NCBI RefSeq assembly: GCF_030317035.1
Contig: NZ_JASZYK010000005.1
Span: 124,001 to 188,000 of the forward strand
Source: Variovorax sp. J22G73
GTDB lineage: Bacteria; Pseudomonadota; Gammaproteobacteria; Burkholderiales; Burkholderiaceae_C
Direction of reading: 5' to 3'
DNA length: 64,000 nt
The notes under the pieces were generated by a model. The model made no database searches and was not told where the DNA came from. It worked only from the letters and a program-made list of their open reading frames with translations. Within the stretch, counting starts at the first letter, position 1, and each line of letters begins with the position of its first letter. The translations under genes were made by a program, and so were the position numbers. Below are positions 24,864 through 32,964 of this stretch, one piece after another.

Positions 24864-26765
24864 CTAGACGTTGCTGGTCGCGCGCACTTCCTCGATGCTG
24901 GTGTGCCCGGCCAGCACCTTCTCGATGCCGTCCTGGCGCAGGGTGCGCATGCCTTCCTGCAAGGCGGCCTGCTGCAGCTCTTCGGCGCGGGCGCCGGTCT
25001 GCACCAGGCGGCGCAGCGTCTTCGACATGACCATCAGCTCGTGCACGCCCACGCGGCCCTTGAAGCCGGTGTTGCCGCAGTGCTTGCAGCCGGTGCTGGC
25101 GTGGCTGTGCAGCTTGCCGTCGTGGCCGTAGCGGCGCAGCCAGTCGGCGTGCACGGCGTGGCGGTGGGCCGGCGTTTTTTCTTCGGCGGCAAAGGCGTGC
25201 ATGTAGTCGTCCAGCAGCACCTCCACCGTTTCCGCGCTCGCGGGGCTGGGCGTGGTGCAGCGGGTGCACAGGCGGCGCACCAGCCGCTGGGCCAGCACGG
25301 CGAGCAGCGAGTCCGCGAAGTTGAACGGGTCCATGCCCATGTCCAGCAGGCGGGTCACGGTTTCGGGGGCGCTGTTGGTGTGCAGGGTCGACAGCACCAG
25401 GTGGCCCGTCAGCGAGGCCTCGATGGCGGTCTTGGCGGTTTCCTCGTCGCGAATTTCGCCCACCATGATCACGTCGGGATCGGCGCGCACGAAGGCGCGC
25501 AGCGCCTTGGCAAAGGTCCAGTCGATGCGCGGGTTGATCTGCACCTGGCGCAGGCCGGTCTGGGTGATTTCGACCGGGTCTTCGGCGGTCCAGATCTTTC
25601 GCTCGGGCGTGTTGATCTGCATCAGCGCCGAGTGCAAGGTGGTCGTCTTGCCCGAGCCCGTGGGGCCCACGCACAGCACCATGCCGTAGGGCCGCTCGAC
25701 CGCCTTCGTCAGCTGCGCGAGGTTGTTCGGCGACAGGCCCAGCTGCGCCATGGGAATGGGCTTGGCCGAGGCCAGTATGCGCATCACCACGTCTTCGAGC
25801 CCGTTGGCGGTCGGAATGGTGGCCACGCGCAGTTCGATGCGGTGCTGCGGCGAGTACTTGGCGAAGTTGATCTTGCCGTCCTGCGGCATGCGCTTTTCGC
25901 TGATGTCCAGGTCGCACATGATCTTCACGCGCGCGACGATGGCGTTGCGGTAGCTGGGCGGCAGCTCCAGGTAGGTGTAGAGCAGGCCGTCGCGCCGAAA
26001 GCGGATGCGCGTCTTTTCCTGGCCGGGGTAGCTCTCGATGTGGATGTCGGAGGCGCCCTCGCGGTGGGCCTCGATGATCATGCTGTTGATCATGCGCACC
26101 AGCGAGTTGTCCGACTGCTCGATGGGCGCTTCGGCCGTGGGGGCGGCGGGGCCTTCGCGTTCCAGCGTCTGCAGCAGCTCGGTGGTGCCGGCCATGTCGA
26201 ACTCGATGGGGCGGCTCGGGTCGAGGTTGGCGGCAAACACGCCGCCCGCGCCGCCGGCGGCATCGCCGATTTTTTCGTAGGCCGCGTGCAGCACGCTGTC
26301 CAGGTCCAGGCACTGGCCGATGACGGGAATGACCTTCGCCTGCGCGATGAACTCCACCTCGTCGAGCGCCGAATGCCGGCTGATGGGGTCGTCGATGGCC
26401 ACGATGAGGCGGCCTTCGTGCAGCATGAGCGGCATCACCTGCAGGCGCCGCGCCACGCTGTGGCTCACCTTGCGCAGCGCCTCGGCGCCCGCGGGAAACG
26501 CCTGCAGGTTCACCAGCGGATAGCCCATCTTGCGCACCAGCGCGGTCTGCAGCTGGCCCTGGGTGACGATGCCCATGCGCACCAGCGTCTCGCCCAGCGG
26601 CACATTGGGTTGGCGTTGCTGCTGCGCGAGCCCGGCGCGCAGCTGTTCCTGGCTGACCATGCCCAGGGAGGTCAGCGCCTCCCCGATGCGGGCGATCGGC
26701 ATGCGGCTCTGGGCTTCGATGGCGCGCAGCAGCTGTTCCGGCATGACGACTTCGATGGGGGACAT
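24864..26765 (-). CDS. GspE/PilB-type secretion ATPase
   Basis: Cytosolic hexameric ATPase of 633 residues of the type II secretion/type IV pilus family. The N terminus has two copies of an MshEN-like helical motif (ARIGEALTSLGMVSQEQL and VPLGETLVRMGIVTQGQL), a fold that binds cyclic di-GMP in some members. The motor domain has Walker A GPTGSGKTTT, an Asp box (EDPVEITQ), Walker B VIMVGEIRDEETA and His box LSTLHTNSA. A tetracysteine zinc site follows (CTRC and CKHCGNTGFKG). No pilin or secretin genes are adjacent, so it is an orphan motor here. The ATG at 26765 has AGGAGA upstream; an earlier in-frame start (26882) lacks family sequence. Confidence 0.92.
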   Translation of the reverse strand: MSPIEVVMPEQLLRAIEAQSRMPIARIGEALTSLGMVSQEQLRAGLAQQQRQPNVPLGETLVRMGIVTQGQLQTALVRKMGYPLVNLQAFPAGAEALRKVSHSVARRLQVMPLMLHEGRLIVAIDDPISRHSALDEVEFIAQAKVIPVIGQCLDLDSVLHAAYEKIGDAAGGAGGVFAANLDPSRPIEFDMAGTTELLQTLEREGPAAPTAEAPIEQSDNSLVRMINSMIIEAHREGASDIHIESYPGQEKTRIRFRRDGLLYTYLELPPSYRNAIVARVKIMCDLDISEKRMPQDGKINFAKYSPQHRIELRVATIPTANGLEDVVMRILASAKPIPMAQLGLSPNNLAQLTKAVERPYGMVLCVGPTGSGKTTTLHSALMQINTPERKIWTAEDPVEITQTGLRQVQINPRIDWTFAKALRAFVRADPDVIMVGEIRDEETAKTAIEASLTGHLVLSTLHTNSAPETVTRLLDMGMDPFNFADSLLAVLAQRLVRRLCTRCTTPSPASAETVEVLLDDYMHAFAAEEKTPAHRHAVHADWLRRYGHDGKLHSHASTGCKHCGNTGFKGRVGVHELMVMSKTLRRLVQTGARAEELQQAALQEGMRTLRQDGIEKVLAGHTSIEEVRATSNV

Positions 26766-26930
26766 GGGCTCTTCTCCTGACCTGATTGCGTGGGCGTGGC
26801 GCGCCAGAAAAGGGCGCGCCGATGCTGCATCGTAGGGCGAGGCACGCGAACGTGCCACCGAAGCGACGCGGGGAGTACGCAAGTTCTCAGTCGAAAAGAG
26901 GGGCCGTTTCCCTCCGCGCAGCGCGAATCC

Positions 26931-27794
26931 CTATTCCGCGCGGATGCCGTTGCGCAGGATCCCGATGGCATCGACCTCGATCTCCACCACATCGCCCGCC
27001 TTCATCCACACGGGCGGCGTGCGCTTGGCGCCCACGCCGCCGGGCGTGCCGGTGACGATCACGTCGCCTGGGGCCAACGGCATGAAGGCCGAGATGTGCG
27101 CGATCTGCCGCGGAATGCTGTGGATCAGCTTGTCGGTGGTGGTGCGCTGCATTTCCTGGCCGTTCAGGCGCGTGACCAGCGTCATGACCTGGCCGTCGGC
27201 GATCTCGTCGCGCGTGACCAGCCACGGGCCGAAGCCGCCGGTGCGCCAGAAGTTCTTGCCCGCGGTCCATTGCGGGGTGGCGCTTTGCCAGTCGCGCAAG
27301 GTGGCGTCGTTGTAGCAGGCGTAGCCGGCAATGTGCTTCCACGCGTCGGCCTCGGCGATGCGCCGGCCGCCCTGGCCGATGACGATGGCGATCTCGCCCT
27401 CGTAGTCGAGCTTGCTCGATTCGGGCGGCAGGACGATGGGCTCGCCGTGCGCCACCTGCGACTCGGCCACGCGCAGGAAGAGCGTGGGCTGCTCGGTGAT
27501 CTCGCGGCCGGTCTCGCGCACGTGCTCGCCGTAGTTCAGGCCCACGCACACGATCTTGCCGGGGTTGGGAATCACGGGCAGCAGCTGCACGTCGCCCAGC
27601 GCGAGCGTGGAGGCCGTGGCAGTTGCGTCGGCCTTCTGCACCGCGGCGGCCGCTTCGCCCAACAGGCCCGCGGCGATGAGCGCCTTCAGGTCGACCGCGC
27701 GCGTGCCGAAGACCGCGCGCAGGTCGACGATGCGGTCGCCGATGAGCGCGCCGTAGCTGTCGGTGCCGTTGTGTTGGTAGCTGATGAGTTTCAT
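26931..27794 (-). CDS. Fumarylacetoacetate hydrolase (FAH)-family enzyme
   Basis: Metal-dependent C-C hydrolase or decarboxylase/hydratase-like enzyme, 287 residues. The FAH pattern is clear: KIVCVGLNYGEHVRE, then SSKLDYEGEIAIVIG with the metal-binding Glu residues, FGPWLVTRDEIAD and VTGTPGGVG. FAH-family enzymes hydrolyse acylpyruvates or act on ring-cleavage products in aromatic degradation. It is the last gene of the VOC-hydroxylase-IclR-FAH set, 70 nt after the IclR stop, which supports a role after ring opening. ATG at 27794 matches the family start MKLISY. Confidence 0.92.
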   Translation of the reverse strand: MKLISYQHNGTDSYGALIGDRIVDLRAVFGTRAVDLKALIAAGLLGEAAAAVQKADATATASTLALGDVQLLPVIPNPGKIVCVGLNYGEHVRETGREITEQPTLFLRVAESQVAHGEPIVLPPESSKLDYEGEIAIVIGQGGRRIAEADAWKHIAGYACYNDATLRDWQSATPQWTAGKNFWRTGGFGPWLVTRDEIADGQVMTLVTRLNGQEMQRTTTDKLIHSIPRQIAHISAFMPLAPGDVIVTGTPGGVGAKRTPPVWMKAGDVVEIEVDAIGILRNGIRAE

Positions 27795-27864
27795 GGTCTG
27801 TGCCTGGTGTCCGTGAAGGAAGAGAGGGAGGAGGAAATGGAGGAGAAGGGTGGTCGAGAAAAAT

Positions 27865-28617
27865 CTACGCCAGCCGACCCCCAATGCGCGAGGCGCCCTC
27901 GGTGATCAGCTGAACCATCTTGTCGAGATCGACGATGGACAGGCGCGCGGTGTCGAAGACCAGCGAGACGGCGCCCCATGCGCCCCCGTCGGCCTTCAGG
28001 ATGGGGGCGGCAACCGCCGCGAGCTGCGGTTCCAGCTCGCCGATCGACACGTAGTGGCCCGCCTTGCGGATCGCCGCGTAGTGGCGGCGGAACTCGCTCC
28101 ATTCGGCGGGCAGCCCGCAGCGCACGAGCTCGTCGTGGCGGGCATCGAAAACCTTGCGCAGCTGCGCCGGCGCGAAGGTGGCCAGCAGCACCTTGGGCGC
28201 GCCGCCCTCGAACAGCGGGCGCGGCCGGCCGCGCCCGTAGGCCAGCGCCGCCGGCGCGCCGCCCATCTCGCGGTGCGTGTCCAGCACCTGCATGCCGAAG
28301 AGGCCCGAGGCCACGCAGTCGAAGCCGGTGGCGGCCACCAGCTCGCGCATCACCGGAATGCCTTCGCGCAGTACCGGGTCGGCCTTGCGGATGTAGTGGT
28401 CGAGCAGGATGATGCGCGGCCCCAGCGCGTAGTGCGAGTCTTCCACCCGCTGCAGCAGGCCCGCCTCCAGCAGCAGGCGCACATAGCGGTAGCCGGTAGG
28501 CAGCGAGACCTCGAGCGCGGCCGAGATGTCGTCCGCCGTGCGTGTCAGGTGCGTGTCGTCGAACAGGTCGAGAACGCCCAGCATGCGGCCCAGGCTGGAC
28601 ATTGATTTTTCCGGCAC
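27865..28617 (-). CDS. IclR-family transcriptional regulator
   Basis: Regulator of 250 residues: N-terminal winged helix (about 5-70, ADDISAALEVSLPTGYRYVRLL) and a C-terminal IclR effector domain with GFDCVASGLFGMQVLDTHRE and the conserved closing pattern AAVAAPILKADGG. It starts with GTG at 28617; GGAGG seven nt upstream supports this over the ATG at 28602. It lies inside the catabolic operon, 18 nt after the hydroxylase and before the FAH gene, so it is probably autoregulated and controls the whole set and the divergent Bug gene. The effector is likely the aromatic substrate. Confidence 0.92.
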   Translation of the reverse strand: MPEKSMSSLGRMLGVLDLFDDTHLTRTADDISAALEVSLPTGYRYVRLLLEAGLLQRVEDSHYALGPRIILLDHYIRKADPVLREGIPVMRELVAATGFDCVASGLFGMQVLDTHREMGGAPAALAYGRGRPRPLFEGGAPKVLLATFAPAQLRKVFDARHDELVRCGLPAEWSEFRRHYAAIRKAGHYVSIGELEPQLAAVAAPILKADGGAWGAVSLVFDTARLSIVDLDKMVQLITEGASRIGGRLA

Positions 28618-28635
28618 GCCAATTCCTCCAGGATG

Positions 28636-30210
28636 TCATGGCGCGACGGGGAGGTGTTGCGAGATGCGATCCAGATCGTGCCCCGTGCGCGCGACGCCGA
28701 CGATATATCGGTCGGGCCGCAGTATCACCGCTTGCGCCGCGTGCGCGTCGAGCCACTCCCCGAGCCAGTCGCCCAGCGCTTCTTCGGGCCGGTCGATGAC
28801 CAGCGCGCCGGCGCGGTGCCAGCGCGCCATGGTCGCGGGTGCCGCTGCCGCCAGCGTGTCGGGGCGCCCGATGACCGCGCTGCGGCGGCCCAACAGTTCG
28901 TCGAGCAAGCGCCCGTCGCGCAGGCGCGGTTGCGGAAAGGGGCGGCCGGCCGGCGAGCCGGGTTGCGTGCCAGGCGCGTCGGAGGCGCCCCACGCATCGA
29001 ACGCGCCCGCGCCCAGCACCTGCGGCGGCAGCTCGAATATCTCGGGCCGGCCCGCGCGGAACTTCGCGTCGCGTTCGGCCGCCAGCGCGGGGTCGGTGGT
29101 CTGGATGATGTTGCCCAGCCGCACCGCCAGCTCGACCAGCGCGCGCACGTGCGGCGCGCGCTCCGACTCGTAGGTGTCCAGCAGCGCGTCGGGGGCCTGG
29201 CGCGCGAGCACGGCTTCGAGCTTCCAGGCGAGGTTGGCCGCGTCGCGAATGCCCGCGCACATGCCCTGGCCGAGAAACGGTGGTGTCTGGTGGCAGGCGT
29301 CGCCCGCCAGCAGCAGCCGGCCCTGGCGCCAGCCGCTCGCGATGACGGAGTGAAAGGTGTAGATGGCCGCGCGCTCCAGCCGCGCCTGCTCGGGCCGCAC
29401 CCACGGCGCGACCAGCCGCCAGAGCGATTCGGGCTGCACCAGCGCCTCGCGGTCGTCGCCGGGCAGCACCATGATTTCCCAGCGCCGCCGGTCGCCGACC
29501 ACGTTGCAGTACGTCATGGGCCGCGCCGGGTCGCAGTGCTGAACCGTGTGCGTGGGCAGGTCGACCGGCTCTTGCAGCACCACGTCGAACACCAGCCATG
29601 GCTGGCGCAGGCCCAGGTCGATCATCGGGCTGCCCATGTGCTGGCGCACCGGCGAGCGGGCGCCGTCGCAGCCGACGACGTAGCGGGCGCGCACGGTCGA
29701 TGCAAGGTTGTGGCCGGTGTCGCGCACTTCGAGCGTGGCGCCGTCCGCGTCCTGCGCCACGGCGGTCACTTCGCTGCGCAGCCGCACGTCCACGTTGGCG
29801 AAGCGCGCCAGGCCTTCGCGCAGCACCGCCTCGAGTTCGGGCTGGTGAAAGTAGTAGTTGTTTGCGCCGCCGTGCGGGCCCAGCGCCGCGCTGCCGCCGC
29901 GAATGAGCATGGTCTCGCCCGCGCCGTTCACGAAGTGCATGCCCTGCTCGCCGGGGCGCGCGATGGCCAGCGCCTGCTCGCGCAGCCCCGCCGCCTGCAA
30001 GATGCGCAGCACCTCGCCGTCGAAATGAATGGCGCGCGGCAGCGGGAACACGGCGCCTTCCTTCTCGAGCACCACCACCGACAGGCCCGCCGCGCCCAGC
30101 AGGTTGGCCAGCGTGGCGCCCGTGGGGCCCAGCCCGACGATCGCCACGTCGTGCATGCCGTGAATGCCGTCCGTGCCGTACATGCCGTCCATGCGCCGCG
30201 GCTCAGCCAC
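28636..30210 (-). CDS. FAD-dependent aromatic hydroxylase, MhpA-like
   Basis: Flavoprotein monooxygenase of 524 residues that would add one oxygen to a phenolic ring with NAD(P)H and O2. Motifs: dinucleotide fold VAIVGLGPTGATLANLLG (21-38), VGCDGARSPVRQ (DG motif) and GDACHQTPPFLGQGMCAG (GD motif, FAD ribityl contact). The C-terminal thioredoxin-like part is also present, as in MhpA, which hydroxylates 3-(3-hydroxyphenyl)propionate. No mhpBCD genes are near, so the substrate may differ. The first 16 residues are built from an imperfect ATGCCGT repeat that extends the usual N terminus. Its start overlaps the VOC gene stop by 8 nt. Confidence 0.88.
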   Translation of the reverse strand: MAEPRRMDGMYGTDGIHGMHDVAIVGLGPTGATLANLLGAAGLSVVVLEKEGAVFPLPRAIHFDGEVLRILQAAGLREQALAIARPGEQGMHFVNGAGETMLIRGGSAALGPHGGANNYYFHQPELEAVLREGLARFANVDVRLRSEVTAVAQDADGATLEVRDTGHNLASTVRARYVVGCDGARSPVRQHMGSPMIDLGLRQPWLVFDVVLQEPVDLPTHTVQHCDPARPMTYCNVVGDRRRWEIMVLPGDDREALVQPESLWRLVAPWVRPEQARLERAAIYTFHSVIASGWRQGRLLLAGDACHQTPPFLGQGMCAGIRDAANLAWKLEAVLARQAPDALLDTYESERAPHVRALVELAVRLGNIIQTTDPALAAERDAKFRAGRPEIFELPPQVLGAGAFDAWGASDAPGTQPGSPAGRPFPQPRLRDGRLLDELLGRRSAVIGRPDTLAAAAPATMARWHRAGALVIDRPEEALGDWLGEWLDAHAAQAVILRPDRYIVGVARTGHDLDRISQHLPVAP

Positions 30211-30760
30211 GCTGGTCCTCCTGCATGCGGCGCGCCACCTCGGCCTGCCACTGCGCGCGGCTCATGAATCTTGGAAAGCGCTTGGCGATGGCTTCGGCGC
30301 GCGCAAGGATCACCTCGTCGGGCTGCGACAGGTCCACCGGCTCGCGCAGCGGCTGCTCGCAGTACCAGGGCGTGTCCATGAACAGCTCCAGCCGGTTGCC
30401 CTCGGGGTCGCGGCAATACACCGACACCGCGTTGCCGTGCGTCACCGCGTGCATGTCGCTCGCGCCCTCGGCCAGCAGCCGGTCGTGAAAGCCGCGCAGC
30501 GTGGCGATGTCGGGCACCCGGAACGACACCTGGTTGACCACGTTGAAGCCCAGGTCCGCCGGCCTGCCGGTGGCCAGCACCAGTTGGTGGTGCTCGCGCG
30601 GATCGCGGCTCAGGAACACCAGCTGCACCGTGCCCAGGTCGCCCGCGTCGGTCTGCGTGAAGCGCAGCGCCTGCTTGTAGAAGCGCGCCATGCGCGGCAG
30701 GTCGGTCACGTACAGGCCGATGTGGCTGAACTGCAGGTTCGACGGGCTGCTGTCGGTCAT
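30203..30760 (-). CDS. VOC-superfamily protein, probable type I extradiol dioxygenase
   Basis: Protein of 185 residues with the vicinal-oxygen-chelate fold. Candidate metal ligands are the His in FSHIGLYV near residue 13, the His pair in EHHQLVL near 57 and the Glu in NRLELFMDTPW, the normal 2-His-1-Glu order. In extradiol enzymes this site binds Fe(II) and cleaves catecholic rings. It is first in the leftward operon ahead of the hydroxylase, so hydroxylation followed by ring opening is the simplest reading. It is shorter than two-domain extradiol enzymes (about 290), so a glyoxalase-type or other VOC activity remains possible. SD AGGAGAC precedes the ATG. Confidence 0.85.
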   Translation of the reverse strand: MTDSSPSNLQFSHIGLYVTDLPRMARFYKQALRFTQTDAGDLGTVQLVFLSRDPREHHQLVLATGRPADLGFNVVNQVSFRVPDIATLRGFHDRLLAEGASDMHAVTHGNAVSVYCRDPEGNRLELFMDTPWYCEQPLREPVDLSQPDEVILARAEAIAKRFPRFMSRAQWQAEVARRMQEDQRG

Positions 30761-30813
30761 TTGAATGTCTCCTGGCGATAAAGCGTGCCGTCCATCGGCC
30801 TCGCATTGAAGAA

Positions 30814-30842
30814 ATGATATTCAGATTATCGTATTTTGACAA
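30814..30842 (-). promoter_or_regulatory. Promoter of the VOC-hydroxylase-IclR-FAH operon
   Basis: On the minus strand, TTGTCA (30842-30837) and TATCAT (30819-30814) are separated by exactly 17 nt. Both hexamers are one base from consensus. The start of transcription would be about 45 nt before the VOC ATG. Confidence 0.65.
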
Positions 30843-30846
30843 TACG
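30830..30846. promoter_or_regulatory. Palindromic operator between divergent promoters
   Basis: CGTATT-TTGAC-AATACG is a perfect 6-bp inverted repeat with a 5-nt spacer. It covers the -35 boxes of both the leftward and rightward promoters. It is the obvious binding site for the IclR-type regulator encoded in the leftward operon. Confidence 0.6.
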
Positions 30847-30863
30847 GCGCGTTTAACTATCAT
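30836..30863 (+). promoter_or_regulatory. Promoter of the Bug-type binding-protein gene
   Basis: Full-consensus TTGACA (30836-30841), 16-nt spacer, then TATCAT (30858-30863, one mismatch). It points at the ATG at 30909 and overlaps the leftward -35 box back to back. Confidence 0.65.
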
Positions 30864-30908
30864 TCGGGCTCGTGCAAACGGCACGCAAGATCAACAGGAG
30901 ACAAACCG

Positions 30909-31901
30909 ATGAACGTTCTGAAGAAGATGCCGGCCCGCCGCTGGCGGGCCCTGGGTGTGCTGGCGGCGGCAGGCGCCGTGGCGACCAGCGCGGCGGCGCA
31001 GGCCGACTACCCCAGCAAGGCCGTGCGCATCATTGCGCCGTTCCCCGCGGGCAGCGGCCCCGACGCGAACGCGCGAGAAATCGCCGCCGAGCTCACGAAG
31101 ATCCTGGGCCAGACTTTCTATGTGGAGAACCGCCCGGGGGCGTCGAACATCATCGGCACCGAGGTCGCCGCCAAGGCGCCGGCCGACGGCTATTCGCTGT
31201 ACATCGGCACGACCAGTTCGCTGTCGGTGGTGCCGCACCTGTACTCCAAGCTCCCGTTCAACGCCGAGAAAGACTTCGCCCCGGTCAGCCTGCTGGGCGT
31301 GCTGAACACCGGCCTCATCGCCACGCCGGGCGTGGAGGCAAAAGACGCGCGCGCGCTCATCGCCGCGCTCAAGGCCAAGCCCGACTCGATGGCGGTGGCC
31401 ACCGCGGGCATCGGCAGCTACTCGCACCTGTCGGGCGTGTGGTTCAACAACGCCGCGGGCGTGAAGACCAACCTCGTCCCCTACAACAGCAGCAGCCCCT
31501 ACACCGACCTGATCGCGGGGCAGGTGCAGCTCATGTTCGATGGCCTGCCGGCCGCGGCGGGCAACATCCACACGGGCAAGCTCAAGCTGCTGGCCATCAC
31601 CGGCAAGGAGCGCGCGCCCAGCTTTCCCGACGTGCCCACCTTCGCCGAAGTGGGCCTGCCCGACTACGCGCCCATCGCCTGGCAGGGCGTGCTCGCGCCC
31701 GCGGGCACGCCCAAGCCGGTGCTCGAAAAGCTCAGCGCCGCCATGCACAAGGCCTGCCAATCGCCCGAACTGGCGAAGAAGTGGCGCGACTACGGCGGCG
31801 AGCTGCGCTGCAACACGCCGGCCGAGTTCACCGCGTTCATCAATGCCGACCGGGCCATGTGGGGCAAGGTGATCAAGGAGGCGAAGGTGAAGATGGACTG
31901 A
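30909..31901 (+). CDS. Bug-family tripartite tricarboxylate transporter binding protein
   Basis: Periplasmic binding protein of 330 residues. Signal peptide at 1-31 (ALGVLAAAGAVATSAAAQA). The mature part begins DYPSKAVRIIAPFPAGSGPD and contains VENRPGASNIIGTE, DGYSLYIGT and FPDVPTFAEVGLPDY, the standard Bug/TctC landmarks. These proteins capture carboxylates for TctAB permeases; they are greatly expanded in Bordetella, Cupriavidus and Variovorax, usually without adjacent permease genes, as here. It is divergent from the aromatic operon and shares its promoter region, so its ligand is probably the aromatic carboxylate degraded by that operon. RBS AGGAGAC before the ATG. Confidence 0.94.
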   Translation: MNVLKKMPARRWRALGVLAAAGAVATSAAAQADYPSKAVRIIAPFPAGSGPDANAREIAAELTKILGQTFYVENRPGASNIIGTEVAAKAPADGYSLYIGTTSSLSVVPHLYSKLPFNAEKDFAPVSLLGVLNTGLIATPGVEAKDARALIAALKAKPDSMAVATAGIGSYSHLSGVWFNNAAGVKTNLVPYNSSSPYTDLIAGQVQLMFDGLPAAAGNIHTGKLKLLAITGKERAPSFPDVPTFAEVGLPDYAPIAWQGVLAPAGTPKPVLEKLSAAMHKACQSPELAKKWRDYGGELRCNTPAEFTAFINADRAMWGKVIKEAKVKMD

Positions 31902-32069
31902 GCGGGCACCGGCGCTTGCGGCTGCAGGCGCCGCGGGTTGCACCCCCGATTGTTTCCACCGCGGAAACCCAGTAACGCCGCGGAGGCCCCATCGCCCCGT
32001 TCAAAGGCTTTGAGAATCCGGGGCGGGCGCATTGCGCGCCCGACCTTCCACTCAAACACTGAACGATCC

Positions 32070-32747
32070 ATGTCCAACACTTCTACCAACCCCGGCATCG
32101 ACGAACCCAGCGCAGCCAAGCTGCTCGACACCCTGCAGTGGCGCTACGCGACCAAGAAAATGGATGCCACGCGCAAGGTTCCGAAGGAAAAGATCGAGCG
32201 CATCCTCGAGGCCGCGCGCCTGGCGCCCACCTCCAGCGGCCTCCAGCCCTTCGAGATCTTCGTGGTGACCGACCCGGCGGTTCGCGAACGCATCAAGCCG
32301 ATCGCGTGGAACCAGGGCCAGGTCGTCGACTGCTCGCACCTGCTCGTCTTCGCGGCGTGGGACGACTACACGGCCGAGCGCATCAACCACATGTTCGACC
32401 TGACGAACACCGTGCGCGGCATCAAGAACGAAGGCTGGGAAAACTACCGCGCCATGCTGCTGGGCAGCTATCCGCAACGCGGCAGCGAGGTCAACTTCGC
32501 GCATGCGGCGCGCCAGGCGTACATCGGCCGGGCCGCGGCGCTGATCGCCGCCGCGCATGAAGAAGTCGATAGCACCCCGATGGAAGGCTTCGACCCCGCC
32601 GCGCTCGACGACATCCTGGGCCTGCGCGCGCGCGGCCTGCGCAGCGTTGCCATCCTGCCCGTGGGCTACCGCGTGGCCGACGAAGACTGGCTGGTGAACC
32701 TCACCAAGGTGCGCCGTCCGCGTGACCAGTTCGTGACGGAAGTCTGA
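32070..32747 (+). CDS. NAD(P)H-dependent nitroreductase/oxidoreductase (NfsB-like)
   Basis: FMN flavoprotein of 225 residues. It opens with LLDTLQWRYATKKMDATRKVP, separated by short turns, and the flavin-binding LAPTSSGLQPFEIFVVTD, and ends with VAILPVGYRVADEDW, as in the NfsB/dihydropteridine-reductase group that reduces nitroaromatics and quinones. Residues RWR/YATKK match the phosphate-binding RxxxK pattern. It stands alone between the Bug gene and the alcohol dehydrogenase gene; a strong hairpin after its stop probably ends its transcript. The 168-nt leader before it contains a GC-rich stem (CGGGCG-N7-CGCCCG near 32024-32042). Confidence 0.9.
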   Translation: MSNTSTNPGIDEPSAAKLLDTLQWRYATKKMDATRKVPKEKIERILEAARLAPTSSGLQPFEIFVVTDPAVRERIKPIAWNQGQVVDCSHLLVFAAWDDYTAERINHMFDLTNTVRGIKNEGWENYRAMLLGSYPQRGSEVNFAHAARQAYIGRAAALIAAAHEEVDSTPMEGFDPAALDDILGLRARGLRSVAILPVGYRVADEDWLVNLTKVRRPRDQFVTEV

Positions 32748-32763
32748 GGGCGGAATCCATCGT

Positions 32764-32787
32764 GCGGGCGCCCTGTCGGGCGCCCGC
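32764..32787 (+). terminator. Strong GC hairpin after nitroreductase gene
   Basis: A perfect 10-bp stem (GCGGGCGCCC paired with GGGCGCCCGC) with the 4-nt loop TGTC lies 17 nt after the stop codon. No T-tract follows, so it may act with Rho or as an mRNA 3' stabiliser. Confidence 0.6.
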
Positions 32788-32964
32788 GCGCATTCATGCG
32801 CACGTCTTGTCAGCGAATGCGCATCCGGCCAGCTGGTCAGGGGCGTCGCGTGTCGTCAGAATGAACCATGCAGGGACACCGCATCCACGGGCCGCCTCAG
32901 GCTCTCGTCCCTCTGGCTCACTGGTTCATTCACCGTTCATTTCCCTTCTGAAGAGAGCACCCCC

